Source: Burkholderia savannae (GTDB lineage Bacteria; Pseudomonadota; Gammaproteobacteria; Burkholderiales; Burkholderiaceae). Taken from it: a stretch of DNA of 64,000 nucleotides. The position numbers and the translations under genes are program-made. Location: NCBI RefSeq assembly GCF_001524445.2, contig NZ_CP013418.1, positions 1,178,001 to 1,242,000 of the forward strand, given 5' to 3'. The notes under the pieces were generated by a model. It was given only the letters and a program-made list of their open reading frames with translations. It searched no databases and was not told the DNA's origin. Position 1 is the first letter of the stretch. Each line of letters begins with the position of its first letter. Of this stretch, positions 1 to 8,893 are shown piece after piece.

Positions 1-474
1 CACGTTGCGCGACAGCGCGACCGCGGGCGTCGAGCAGAACAGCCCGACGTCGATGCCGGACACCGCGAAGCGGGCCGTGTCGGCGGCGATCGCGAGATCG
101 CACGACGCGACGAGCTGGCAGCCCGCCGCCGTCGCGATTCCCTGCACGCGCGCGACGACGGGCACGGGCAGCGCGTGAATCGCCTGCATCACGCGGCTGC
201 ATCGGCCGAACAGGTCGCGGTAGTACGCGAGATCGGGCGTGCCGCGCATCTCGCGCAGATCGTGGCCCGCGCAGAACGCGCGGCCCTCGGCGGCGAGCAC
301 GACGCAGCGCACGCGCGGGTCGCCCGCGAGCGCGGCGAGCTCGCGCTGCAACGCGCCGAGCAGCGCCTCCGACAGCGCGTTGAACTGCGACGGCCGGTTC
401 AGGCGCAGCGTCGCGACGCCGTCGCGATCGTCGCGCAGGAGCGGCGGCACCGCCGCCTGGCTGGATGGTTCCAT
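1..474 (-). CDS. Enoyl-CoA hydratase/isomerase family protein, C-terminus outside window
   Basis: This is the N-terminal 158 residues of a crotonase-fold protein, which would hydrate or isomerise acyl-CoA thioesters in the cytoplasm. The translation shows the family landmarks in order: LRLNRPSQFNALS near residue 20, the CoA/oxyanion stretch AAEGRAFCAGHDLREM near residue 70, and the second oxyanion segment QGIATAAGCQLVASCDLAIA followed by ARFAVSGIDVGLFCS. The ATG is preceded by a strong GAGGAGG ribosome site, which fixes the start. The frame stays open to the first base of the window. The acyl substrate cannot be told from the sequence. Family call is firm. Confidence 0.9.
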   Translation of the reverse strand, partial: MEPSSQAAVPPLLRDDRDGVATLRLNRPSQFNALSEALLGALQRELAALAGDPRVRCVVLAAEGRAFCAGHDLREMRGTPDLAYYRDLFGRCSRVMQAIHALPVPVVARVQGIATAAGCQLVASCDLAIAADTARFAVSGIDVGLFCSTPAVALSRNV

Positions 475-813
475 GTCGTCCTCCTCGATGGGCACGTGCT
501 CGCGCCGGTGCGGACGGCGACATCGCCCGGCGCGTGTCGAACCAAGGTACACCGTATCCCGTCCGGATCAAGCCGCGTTGCGTCAAGCGATGCGCGCAGG
601 CGAATCCGTCGATGCGGCGAAAAACCGACACCGTCCGCCGAAGAGCGCCGCGGCGGTGGACATCGCCGCAAAAAGCTGTATATTCATACAGTGCTCGCCA
701 TCGGCGATCCATGCGAGAATCGCGTGCCGCCGGACGGTCCGACGAGCCGCCTGCGCTTCGGCGCGCGGCCGAGGTCGATCGGGTATCGCGAGACGGGCCA
801 CGGAGAAGACATA

Positions 814-1197
814 GTGAAACTGGTTGGATGCGGGTTGCTGTTGTTGGCTTTCGCTTTCTCGGCGTTCGCGAGCGAACGCTACGTCGAGATCTGGAATCCG
901 CCCGAAGCGCGCGCCGGCCAAAGCAACGGCGTGCGCCACGATCCGTCCGCCCGCAAACCGGCCGCACCTGCCGCGAAGCGCAAGCGCGTCGCGCCGCACG
1001 TCGTCGAGGCGCGGATGCATCATCCGCCCACCGCCGTGAAGATCGCGCCGAAGCCGCGCGCGATCGATGACGACGCACCGCGCACAACGCCCGCGCTGCC
1101 GTCGCCCGCCGCCCCCGACATTCCCCGCCTGTTCACGCCGGACGGCAACGTGCTGCGCGTCGGCACGCGCGGCTACGGCGTCGACATCGAGCGCTGA
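814..1197 (+). CDS. Small secreted hypothetical protein (127 aa)
   Basis: The GTG start was chosen because GGAGAAG lies just upstream and because it opens directly onto a signal peptide (MKLVGCGLLLLAFAFSAFAS, cleavage after the Ala-x-Ala-like FAS). The mature part is about 107 residues, rich in Pro, Ala, Arg and Lys, with no recognised domain, and ends GTRGYGVDIER. It is probably periplasmic or surface-exposed. A longer in-frame extension to base 175 exists but runs antisense to the hydratase gene and has no ribosome site. Function unknown. Confidence 0.6.
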   Translation: MKLVGCGLLLLAFAFSAFASERYVEIWNPPEARAGQSNGVRHDPSARKPAAPAAKRKRVAPHVVEARMHHPPTAVKIAPKPRAIDDDAPRTTPALPSPAAPDIPRLFTPDGNVLRVGTRGYGVDIER

Positions 1198-2096
1198 CGG
1201 CGCGTCAAGCGCGGCCCGACATCGGCGCAACGCCGAACGCGCGGATGCGTCGAAACCGATCGATCGTTCCGCTGCGCGCCGCCGAGCAATGCGGAGCGCC
1301 GATGGCCTGATTGACGAATGCCGGCTTCTTCCGCGCAATACGCTCGACATTCCACGGCACGCGAAACTCCGCATCGCCTGACGGTCAACGCCGAACGAAC
1401 CGCGCGTCGGTCACTCAACGAACGCCGCGCGCGGCGCGCCGTCGCGCGCGTGATGCCGGGACGAAGAGCGCATGCGATTCACGATTGACGCCTCTCGGGG
1501 GATGTCCGTTCGAGCGGCGCGTTCCTGCGGAGCGCAACGTCATGCACGCTGACGGACGGCGGACGAGCAGAGATGGCAAGAACGAGGTGCCCGGCTGACG
1601 GCAACGGCTCGACGGACGTCGCTCGGGTACCCGAATCGATTCTTCCTCTGACCAAGCGGTCGACACGCGGCGTCCGCCCCGTGCTTACACGCCCGCCGGA
1701 CCTTGCGCGCCGGCCGGGCGGGGATCATCGGGATGCGGCATTTCCCACGGGATCGCCAAGAAGTCGCCGGAAGGGAATTCCGGAACGAGGGCAGCGGCGG
1801 CAAGCGGCACCGACCGCCCTCACGCATCTGCGGCGTACGCTTCGATCCGCTTCGGATCGGCCAGACTTGCGTCCGGTGAATGCGAGACGGACCGCTTGGC
1901 GTGACGCGCGGGACATCTTTCGAGACGACGGCGCGTCGTTGCCGTTGACGATCGCGGCCGCCATCGGAAGGCGCCGGAACAACGCCGCGCGGCGCGCGAA
2001 CGCCGAAGAACCCTCGCCCTCGTACGCGACGCCATCACCATACGCCGCGCCGACGCGCGCGCCCGAACCGCGCGCGCGCATGCTTTGCGCAAGTAC
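1198..2096. other. Gene-poor stretch
   Basis: About 900 bases lie between the small secreted protein and the porin terminator. Several open frames cross it on both strands, but their translations are Arg/Ala/Pro-rich, have no domain-like hydrophobic pattern and lack ribosome sites, as expected from open frames arising by chance in very GC-rich DNA. I see no repeat array, RNA gene or mobile-element end here. Confidence 0.5.
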
Positions 2097-2129
2097 AAAA
2101 AAACAGCCGGCCCGAAGGCCGGCTGCTCG
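2095..2129 (-). terminator. Rho-independent terminator of the porin gene
   Basis: Read on the minus strand, a GCAGCCGGCC arm, a TTCG loop and a GGCCGGCTGT arm are followed by a run of T residues (the A-run at about 2097-2103 on the plus strand). It begins about 45 bases after the porin stop codon and is the expected end of that transcript. Confidence 0.93.
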
Positions 2130-2174
2130 TGCGGCTGCCCGCGCGACGCCGAGCGTCGCGCCGACGCTTGGCGC

Positions 2175-3377
2175 TTAGAAGCGGTGAATCAGGCCGACGC
2201 CGAGGCCCACCTGGCTGCGCGACGACGACGGCGACGTGTTGAAGCCGTCGCCGATCGACGCGGTCGCGTCGATGATCTTGCCGCCCGCGAGCGTCTTGCC
2301 GTTCGCGCGCTGATACGCCTCGACCGCGAAGAGGCCCGTGCGCTTCGACAGGCTGTAGTACTGCGACAGCGTGAACTGGTGGTACTGCGCCGAGCTCGTG
2401 ATGCCATTCGATTGCGTCGCGCGCGTGTACGCGTAGCCGCCCGCGAAATCCCACTGAGCAGAAGGCTTGAAGTGCAGCACCGCGCCCGCCGTGTTGAAGA
2501 TCGCGGTGTTGCGGAACGCCGAGTTGACGCCCGGGATGTACTGCACGTTCGAGTACGACACCGAGACGTCCCACGCGGACGAGAACTGATAGCCGGCCGT
2601 CACCGCGACGCGCTGCTGCGCTTGCGCGGTCTTGTAGCCGTTGTTGATCGCCGACACGGCCGTTTGCGCGCCGCCGTTGGACGTCGCCGAGTTCGCGCCC
2701 CAGTCGCCACCGCCCGACGTCGAGTTGTTCACGCGCTGGAACGCCGCGGCGATGCCGAGCGGACCGTTCATGTACTGGATGCCCGCGCTCCACGTCGAAC
2801 CGGCGTTCACGCTGCCCGGCTGGCCGCCGAACGCATACGAGCCGCCGAACGTGAAGCCGTAGAACTTCGGCGACATGTAGACGAGCGAGTTGTTCGTGCG
2901 GTAGCTGGTGTCGAGCGAGTCGATGTCGCCCGGGTGCGCGCCGAAGTAGCCGGTGAGCCAGGTCGTCGGGCTGTACGGCGACAGCAGCGAGTAGTACGCG
3001 GTGTATTGACGGCCGGCCGTCAGCGTACCGTACGTCGGATTGGTCAGGCCGACCCACGCCTGACGCGTGAAGATGCCGCCCGCGAATTGCGACGTGCCGT
3101 TGGCGGTGCTGAAGCCCGATTCGAGCTGGAAGATCGCCTTCGAGCCGCCGCCCAGGTCCTCGCTGCCCTTCAGGCCGAAGCGGCTGCCCGCCCACACGCC
3201 CGTCGACATCTTCACCGCCGAGCGGCCGCCCGTCGTCGAGCCGAGCGACGTGCTGCTGCTCTGATACGCGATGCCGTTATCGACGATACCGTAAAGCGTC
3301 ACGCTGCTCTGAGCGTGTGCCGTGGCGACTGCCGCCAATCCGGCGGCCGTCATCGCGGCCGCTGCGCGCTTTTTCAT
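2175..3377 (-). CDS. Gram-negative outer-membrane porin (400 aa)
   Basis: This is a trimeric general-diffusion porin of the OmpC-like family common in Burkholderia. A signal peptide (MKKRAAAAMTAAGLAAVATAHA, cut before QSSVTLYG) is followed by the family's N-terminal beta strand SSVTLYGIVDNGIAYQ, the loop element SRFGLKGSEDLGGG near residue 65, AIFQLESGF and the RQAWVGL strand. The C-terminus GVGLIHRF ends in Phe as the Bam machinery expects. The length fits the family. GGACGGAGAATCA precedes the ATG. The gene is monocistronic, with its own terminator and a long upstream region holding a perfect palindrome. Solute preference is unknown. Confidence 0.93.
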   Translation of the reverse strand: MKKRAAAAMTAAGLAAVATAHAQSSVTLYGIVDNGIAYQSSSTSLGSTTGGRSAVKMSTGVWAGSRFGLKGSEDLGGGSKAIFQLESGFSTANGTSQFAGGIFTRQAWVGLTNPTYGTLTAGRQYTAYYSLLSPYSPTTWLTGYFGAHPGDIDSLDTSYRTNNSLVYMSPKFYGFTFGGSYAFGGQPGSVNAGSTWSAGIQYMNGPLGIAAAFQRVNNSTSGGGDWGANSATSNGGAQTAVSAINNGYKTAQAQQRVAVTAGYQFSSAWDVSVSYSNVQYIPGVNSAFRNTAIFNTAGAVLHFKPSAQWDFAGGYAYTRATQSNGITSSAQYHQFTLSQYYSLSKRTGLFAVEAYQRANGKTLAGGKIIDATASIGDGFNTSPSSSRSQVGLGVGLIHRF

Positions 3378-3514
3378 TGATTCTCCGTCCTCAAGAAATT
3401 TTTGTGGTGTGTGTCACGCACATGGCCTGTCCATGCGGTCGCCATTCTCACCGATTCGTCCGTGCAGCAAAACGAAGAATAAAGATCCGTCGGCTCCGCG
3501 CAACGCGGGGATTC

Positions 3515-3528
3515 ACTAACTAGTTAGT
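3515..3528. promoter_or_regulatory. Perfect 14-bp palindrome ACTAACTAGTTAGT upstream of the porin gene
   Basis: The sequence is exactly self-complementary and AT-rich in GC-rich surroundings. It lies about 140 bases upstream of the porin start. The shape is typical of a TetR or MarR dimer operator; which protein binds is unknown. Confidence 0.45.
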
Positions 3529-3842
3529 TTCAACGCTGCACGGACAAGGGTTTCGCGGGTGTGCGCGGCGATTGCTGGAACCGGTTCCCTCGTCCCCGGA
3601 TTTACCCGAATTTACATTCACACAGTCCTTCCAGACGGCTTCCAACCTGCTTTCGTGTGATGATTCTGAAATTCGTCGGCCGGTGCAGGCGCGGCGGAAA
3701 AACTCGATGGGTCAATGGCTTGCGGCGAATCCGGGTGGCCGGTGCGGGGTGTGCTACCGGTTCATGCGGGTAGTCGACGGCGGGTACATCTGTGCGTTTT
3801 TTTCAAGCCTTGGGCTTCGCATTCGGAACTTGGAACCAGGCG

Positions 3843-4045
3843 CTCGAAGGTCGAAGGTCGAAGGTCGAAGGTCGAAGGTCGAAGGTCGAAGCTCGAAGCT
3901 CGAAGCTCGAAGCTCGAAGCTCGAAGCTCGAAGCTCGAAGCTCGAAGCTCGACGCTCGACGCTCGACGCTCGACGCTCGACGCTCGACGCTCGACGCTCG
4001 AAACTCGAAACTCGAAACTCGAAGCTCGACGCTCGACGCTCGAAG
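3843..4045 (-). repeat. Heptanucleotide tandem array, 29 units
   Basis: There are twenty-nine consecutive 7-bp units in blocks: one CTCGAAG, six GTCGAAG, eight CTCGAAG, seven CTCGACG, three CTCGAAA, then CTCGAAG, two CTCGACG and CTCGAAG. The block structure indicates expansion of successive point variants by slippage. Read on the minus strand and rotated, the units are GAGCTTC, GACCTTC, GAGCGTC and GAGTTTC, matching the G-R-N-N-N-T-C pattern of the other intergenic arrays in this window. It lies about 250 bases downstream of the rhodanese gene, in that gene's orientation. Confidence 0.97.
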
Positions 4046-4296
4046 CGAGGAACGCACAGATCACACCCGCGCACGATATCCCAGCCCACGGCCACGCGCG
4101 CTGAGCAAAGCCGATCGACCGCCACAAGCGTCGCCCTCGCTCGCCGCCATGCCGAATGCGATCGCGCGATCTCGCGCCGAAGAGCATCACGCGCTATCGA
4201 GCCGCTTATCGTCTCCCCGCCTTCGCCGCTCTCTGCGCTCGACGCAACCGCCCCCGCATCGGAGCCCGTTCGGCTCACGATACGCGCGACGCGCGC

Positions 4297-6366
4297 TCAA
4301 AGTGCCCCGAGCACCTCGAATCGATGCGTGCCGTCGCGTCCAAGCTGCTCGACGAGGCCGAACTCCCAATCGAGGTACGCTTGCATCGCTTCCGCTGCGT
4401 TGCCGGTGCCCTCGTATGGACGCCGGTAGCGATCGATGCGCGGCGACGCCAGCCGCGTCTCGCCGCTCTCGACCGGCAGGCCCGCGGCGAGCCACGCGAG
4501 CGTGCCGCCGTCGAGCAGGTGGACGGACGCTTCTTCCGGCAGCAGCGCGCGCAGGTCCGCCGCCGCGAACGCCGCCAACTGCCCCGACCCGCAAGTCACG
4601 ACATAGCGACGCGCACGCGGAATGCGCGTGAGCGCGTCGCCCAGTTGGGCGCGCACCGCGTACCACGCGCCGGGAATGTGCCGCTTCACGTAGTTCGCGC
4701 TCGCCGTGACGTCGATGACCGCCACGTCGAGCGGCGCGTCGTGCGGCGGCACGACGCGTTCGGCAAGCGATCCTCGTTGCGCGTCGTCCAGTCGCGCGTC
4801 GGCTCGGCGATCCGCCGCCCCGCCGCTCCCTCCGCGCGCGAATTCGTCTGCGCGCACGTCTCGCTCGTCTCGCTCGTCTCGCTCGTCTCGCTCGTCTCGC
4901 TCGTCTCGCTCGTCTCGCTCGTCTCGTATGTCTCGTATGTCTCGTATGTCTCGTATGTCTCGTATGTCTCGTACGTCATGCACGTCACGCGCATCCGTCG
5001 CGTCCAGCGCATTCCGCCCGTCTTGCGTGCGCTGCGCGATCGCGCCGGTCCGCGGTGAAGCAAGCGCTTCCGCCCGCCCGTTCACCGCCTCGCGCTCCAC
5101 CGCTTTCAAGCCGAGCCACTCGGCTAGCGTGCCGACCGACACCGTCGCGCTTTCCGCAGGCTGCGGCGCGCGCGCCGCCGGCTGCCCGCGCTCGCTGCGC
5201 TCATGCGCGTCGAGCGGCTCGACGACGCGCACGTCCCAGCCCATCTGCGCGAGCCACGACGCGGTCATGTCGGCGCGCACGCCGTCGTCGTCCGCGAGCG
5301 CGATCCGCGCGCCGCGCACGGGCGCATGATGATCGGTCTCCTGCACCAGCTGGCCGCCCGGCGCGCTCGCGAAGCCCGGCAGGTGGCCGGCCGCGTATTC
5401 GTCCGGCGTGCGCACGTCGAAGCGATAGAGCGTGCGATCGTCGGACTCGAGCATGTGCAGATCGCGCAGCGCGATGCGCGTTGCGCCCGCGCGATGTGCG
5501 AGGCCGCGCGCCGCCTGCCGCGCGGCCTCGCGCCGATCCGCGTCGACGCGCTCGGGAAAGCGCCTCGACGCGCCGTGTTCGAGCGTTTGCCCCGCGAGCG
5601 TCCAGCCGATCGTCCCGTTGCGCAGCGCCGCAACCGGGTTCGGCAGCCCCGCGTTGATCAGCGACTGCGTGCCGATGATGCTGCGCGTGCGTCCCGCGCA
5701 GTTCACGATCACGCGCGTCGCCGGATCGGGCGCGAGCTCGCGCACGCGCAGCACGAGCTCCGCGCCCGGCACGCTCGTCGCGGTCGGAATGCTCATCGTC
5801 TGGTATTCGTCGAAGCGGCGCGCGTCGACGATCACGACGTCGGCCCGCGCGTCGATCAACTGCCGCACCTCTTGCGCGGACAGCGACGGCGTGTGCCGCT
5901 GCGCCTCGACGAGCTCGCCGAACGCCTTGCTCGGCACGTTCACGTCGATGAAGAGCTCGCCGCCCGCCGCCCGCCAGCCGTCGAGCCCGCCTTCGAGCCG
6001 ATGCACGCGCGTGTAGCCGAGCGCCGCGAGCACGGCGGCCGCGCGCGGCGCGAGATCTTCGCCGAGCGCTTCGCCGTAGACCGCGATCGTCGTGTCGCGG
6101 CGCGGAATGCGCGTCCACGCTTCGAGTTCGAGCTTCGACAGCGGAAAGTTCGCGGCCCACAGCGGATGGCCGTGCGCGTACGGGTCTTCCTCGCGCACGT
6201 CGATCAGCGCGATCTCCGCGCCGGCGAGCAGCGCGGCGCGCACGTCGGCGGCGGATAAGGTCGGGAAGCTCGCGGGCGCCGAATCGCCCCCGGGAGCGGG
6301 CGCGGGAGCGGGAGCGGTGTCGCGGAGCGACGAGGAAGAAGGATCGGTCACGGAATCGAGGCTCAT
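4297..6366 (-). CDS. Four-domain rhodanese-type sulfurtransferase (689 aa)
   Basis: Rhodaneses move sulfane sulfur from donors such as thiosulfate to thiol or cyanide acceptors through a persulfide on an active-site Cys. Four rhodanese-like modules can be read at about residues 35-135, 160-270, 290-385 and 540-650. Domain 2 has the loop CAGRTRS (Cys223) and domain 4 has CGSGQLA (Cys592). The equivalent loops in domains 1 (YGEALGE) and 3 (ADDDGVRA) lack Cys and are probably structural. Between domains 3 and 4 a linker carries thirteen Arg-Asp tripeptides (residues 465-503) encoded by a 9-bp array. The gene follows the thiol dioxygenase on the same strand, suggesting joint handling of sulfur from thiols. 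Confidence 0.9.
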   Translation of the reverse strand: MSLDSVTDPSSSSLRDTAPAPAPAPGGDSAPASFPTLSAADVRAALLAGAEIALIDVREEDPYAHGHPLWAANFPLSKLELEAWTRIPRRDTTIAVYGEALGEDLAPRAAAVLAALGYTRVHRLEGGLDGWRAAGGELFIDVNVPSKAFGELVEAQRHTPSLSAQEVRQLIDARADVVIVDARRFDEYQTMSIPTATSVPGAELVLRVRELAPDPATRVIVNCAGRTRSIIGTQSLINAGLPNPVAALRNGTIGWTLAGQTLEHGASRRFPERVDADRREAARQAARGLAHRAGATRIALRDLHMLESDDRTLYRFDVRTPDEYAAGHLPGFASAPGGQLVQETDHHAPVRGARIALADDDGVRADMTASWLAQMGWDVRVVEPLDAHERSERGQPAARAPQPAESATVSVGTLAEWLGLKAVEREAVNGRAEALASPRTGAIAQRTQDGRNALDATDARDVHDVRDIRDIRDIRDIRDIRDERDERDERDERDERDERDERDVRADEFARGGSGGAADRRADARLDDAQRGSLAERVVPPHDAPLDVAVIDVTASANYVKRHIPGAWYAVRAQLGDALTRIPRARRYVVTCGSGQLAAFAAADLRALLPEEASVHLLDGGTLAWLAAGLPVESGETRLASPRIDRYRRPYEGTGNAAEAMQAYLDWEFGLVEQLGRDGTHRFEVLGAL
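4858..4974 (-). repeat. In-frame 9-bp coding array in the rhodanese gene, 13 units
   Basis: On the plus strand there are seven copies of GTCTCGCTC, five of GTCTCGTAT and one of GTCTCGTAC. On the coding strand they read VRD, five IRD and seven ERD, a strongly charged helical or disordered linker. The 9-bp unit means copy changes never shift the frame, so the protein can vary in linker length between strains. Confidence 0.97.
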
Positions 6367-7106
6367 CGGATCAGGGCAGCCGGAAGTTTGGATGGTGGAG
6401 AACTACGTTGCGCCGCGTCGATGCATATCGACGCGCGGCACGAGAGAAGACGTGGTCGAGCAAATGCGCGCGTTGCCGCCGAATCGAATCCACATGCGGC
6501 AGGCGCTGCGACGTTGCTTCCGAACGGAAACCGTCGCGCCGCTGAACTTCGCGATCCGCCGCGAACACGAGTGGCCGCGGAACTTGCAAAGCATGCGAGA
6601 CACACGAAGCGCGCGGAATGCCCGAAGCAGGCAAAGCGAACGATGCCGGCAAGCGACACGCGGAACACGGAAAGCTCACGATACGGACGGATCGCATGCG
6701 AGTCCGCTGCATACGCGCGAGCGACCGATTGAGCGAGCGGTCGGGCGTGCAGGCGGCGACCGTCGCGCATCGACGCGCAACGCGCAACGCGCGACACGCG
6801 ACACGCAACGCCCAATGCCCCGCGCCGAATCGAATCGACAGTCGACAGTCGGTACTCGGCGCTCGGTACTCGGTACTCGGTACTCGGTACTCGGTACTCG
6901 GTACTCGGTACTCGGCGCTCGGTGCTTGGCGCTCGACACTCGGCGCTCGGCACGCAACGCGGCACCGGCGCACGCCGACGCCCATTGCATATCGCGCGCC
7001 GCGCGATCGACGCGACACGGCGCACCGTCCGTCCGCCGCGCGAAGCCGGCAGCGACGCCGAATCGACCGACATGCCCGCGGCAACGCAACCGCCCGAAGC
7101 GCACGC
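6367..7106. other. Intergenic region between rhodanese and thiol dioxygenase genes
   Basis: About 740 bases separate two genes on the same strand. Apart from the heptad array, the sequence is compositionally mixed, with short direct repeats such as CGCGCAACGCG near 6780, and no coding frame I would defend. The distance makes a single simple operon doubtful. Confidence 0.5.
6851..6948 (+). repeat. Heptanucleotide tandem array, 14 units
   Basis: The units are GGTACTC (eight copies) interspersed with GGCGCTC, GGTGCTT and GACACTC. They match G-R-N-N-N-T-C/T on the plus strand. This is the one array that reads opposite to its nearest upstream gene (the minus-strand dioxygenase). It ends in degenerate copies (GGCACGC just beyond). 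Confidence 0.95.
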
Positions 7107-7706
7107 TCAACCGACACGCGAATACCCGGAAACGAACGGCTTGCGCGTGCCGTCCTCGCGGTAGACCGAGCGCTCGACCGCGCCGATGTCCGCGCCGTAG
7201 ACATGGATGCTGATCGACACGCGATCGGCGAACGCATTGCTCACGCGATGAATATCGCCGACCGACGGCGACACCGCCTCGACGCGTCCCGGCTCGAGCC
7301 GCACCGCGTCGCCCGCGGGCAGCGGCCGGCCGTCGGGCGCGAGCGCGTACGGCTGCGAATACTCGGCGCCGCGCAGCATGCCGATCAGCCCCCAGACGGT
7401 GTGATCGTGGATCGGCGTTGTCTGCCCCGGCCCCCACACGAAGCTCACGACCGAAAAGCGCGCGGCCGGATCGAGATGCAGCAGGAACTGCTGGTAGCGC
7501 TCGGGATCGCAACGGGCATACGCGGCGGGCAGCCAGTCGTCGCGCGCGACGAGATCCGCGAGCAGCGCCGCGCCGTCGCGCAGGATGCGCGGCTCGTCCG
7601 GGCGCGTGTCGACGAGCCGCTCGAACGCGGCGACGAACGCGCGCAACGGCACGCTCGCGCGCAACGCAGCTGCAGAGGATTCGTTATGCAAAGAATGCGC
7701 GCTCAT
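7107..7706 (-). CDS. Cysteine dioxygenase-type thiol dioxygenase (199 aa)
   Basis: This cupin-fold non-haem iron enzyme is predicted to oxidise the thiol of cysteine or 3-mercaptopropionate to a sulfinate. The iron-binding motif is visible as PIHDHTVWGLIGMLRGAE (His-x-His), with the third His in GDIHRVSNAF. The length matches bacterial family members. The start at MSAHSLHNES was preferred over a longer frame because AGAGG lies 6 bases upstream and the extension would enter the divergent promoter. It is divergent from a LysR gene that starts 62 bases away, and upstream of the rhodanese gene. Cysteine and 3-mercaptopropionate cannot be separated by eye. Confidence 0.87.
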   Translation of the reverse strand: MSAHSLHNESSAAALRASVPLRAFVAAFERLVDTRPDEPRILRDGAALLADLVARDDWLPAAYARCDPERYQQFLLHLDPAARFSVVSFVWGPGQTTPIHDHTVWGLIGMLRGAEYSQPYALAPDGRPLPAGDAVRLEPGRVEAVSPSVGDIHRVSNAFADRVSISIHVYGADIGAVERSVYREDGTRKPFVSGYSRVG

Positions 7707-7768
7707 CGGCAGCCTCTTCGAATATGATTGTTCGACATGATGCACCTTAAACTCCATGCAAGACAAAC

Positions 7769-8752
7769 ATGAAAATCAGTGACATCGACGCATACGCCGC
7801 CGTGGTCCGCTGCCAGTCGCTGAGCCTGGCGGCGGCCGAGCTCGGCATCACGCAGCCGGCGATCACGCGCCGCGTGCAGAATCTCGAGGAAGCGCTCGGC
7901 GTCGAGCTGCTCGACCGCAACACGAAGCCGCCGCGCCCGACCGAGATGGGCTGGCGCGTGCACGACCAGTGCCGCACGGTGCTGCGCGAGATGCGCGCGC
8001 TGCGCGAGCTCGTCGCCGAGCCGCTGCCGCCGGCGGGCGAGTTCCGGCTCGGGCTCACGCACGGCATCGGCGAGCTGCTGCTGCTCGATCTGCTCGCGAT
8101 GCTGCGCGACCGCTGGCCCGCGCTCGCGCCGCAAGTCGCGACCGGCTGGGGCGGCGCGTTGCTCGACCAGCTCGGCCACGACGCGCTCGACGCGGCGCTC
8201 GTGTTCCTTGCGCGCGAGATCGCGCTGCCGGCGCATGTCGCGGGCGAGCGGCTCATCGGCACGCGGCTCGTCGTGGTCGCGCGCAAGGGCGACTTTCCGC
8301 GCCGCGGCTACCGGCTCGCCGACTGCCATGAGGCCGGCTGGGTGCTGAACCCGGACGGTTGCGGATTCCGCGCGGGCCTGAAGCGCGCGCTCGACGCGCA
8401 GCGGCTGCCGCTGCGCGTCACGCTCGACACATACGGGCGCGAGCTGCAATTGCAGAGCGTCGCGAACGGGCTCGGCCTCGGCCTCATGCCGCTGCCGCTC
8501 GTCGAGATGAGCCCGCTGCGCGACGCGCTCGACATCGTGCCGATCGCCGATTTCAAGCCGCAGATCGATCTGTGGGCGCTGCGGCGGGAGCACGCTTCGC
8601 GCCTCGCCGCGCCTGCCGGCGCGATCGGCCAGCTCGCGCGGACGCGATTGCGCGCGCTCGGCGATGCGCGCGAGCCGCATGCGGCTCGCGATACGCGATC
8701 GCCGCGCGGGCGAATCGACGGCGCCGCGAAACGGGCGCGCGATTCGATTTGA
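7769..8752 (+). CDS. LysR-family transcriptional regulator (327 aa)
   Basis: The N-terminal winged helix-turn-helix is plain: DIDAYAAVVRCQSLSLAAAE, LGITQPAITRRVQNLEEALG and VELLDRNTKP. It is followed by a periplasmic-binding-protein-like effector domain from about residue 90. The last 25 residues are Arg/Ala-rich and extend past the usual end of the family. It is transcribed away from the thiol dioxygenase across a 62-base gap, the classical arrangement for a LysR protein controlling its divergent neighbour. Predicted role: thiol- or sulfur-responsive control of the dioxygenase. The effector is unknown. Confidence 0.92.
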   Translation: MKISDIDAYAAVVRCQSLSLAAAELGITQPAITRRVQNLEEALGVELLDRNTKPPRPTEMGWRVHDQCRTVLREMRALRELVAEPLPPAGEFRLGLTHGIGELLLLDLLAMLRDRWPALAPQVATGWGGALLDQLGHDALDAALVFLAREIALPAHVAGERLIGTRLVVVARKGDFPRRGYRLADCHEAGWVLNPDGCGFRAGLKRALDAQRLPLRVTLDTYGRELQLQSVANGLGLGLMPLPLVEMSPLRDALDIVPIADFKPQIDLWALRREHASRLAAPAGAIGQLARTRLRALGDAREPHAARDTRSPRGRIDGAAKRARDSI

Positions 8753-8893
8753 GCGCGAGCGCGGCCGCGCCGGCCGATGCGGCGCGGCACGCCACGCGCC
8801 AGGCGTTGCAGGCCGCATCGCGGCGCGCGGCGCGGTTCATCGCGCCGTTCACGCCGTTCGCTTCGCACGTCGTCGCACGCCCCTCGGAACGCG

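Larger units (their letters stand above)
3378..4296. other. Porin promoter region and repeat-bearing intergenic DNA
   Basis: Besides the 14-bp palindrome, a second perfect palindrome, GGAACCGGTTCC, lies at 3577-3588. The right half is occupied by a 29-copy heptanucleotide array. No convincing coding frame was found; the long frames crossing the array exist only because a 7-bp unit without stop codons reads open in all three frames. Confidence 0.6.

Noticed and set aside
1573..2178. Open frames in the 1.2-2.1 kb gap
   Set aside because: Arg/Ala/Pro-rich translations, overlapping frames on both strands and no start signals; one runs into the porin terminator.
3572..4631. Long frames through the 3843 array on both strands
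   Set aside because: A stop-free 7-bp unit is open in every frame. The same repeat peptides appear in all frames, and flanking sequence is not protein-like.
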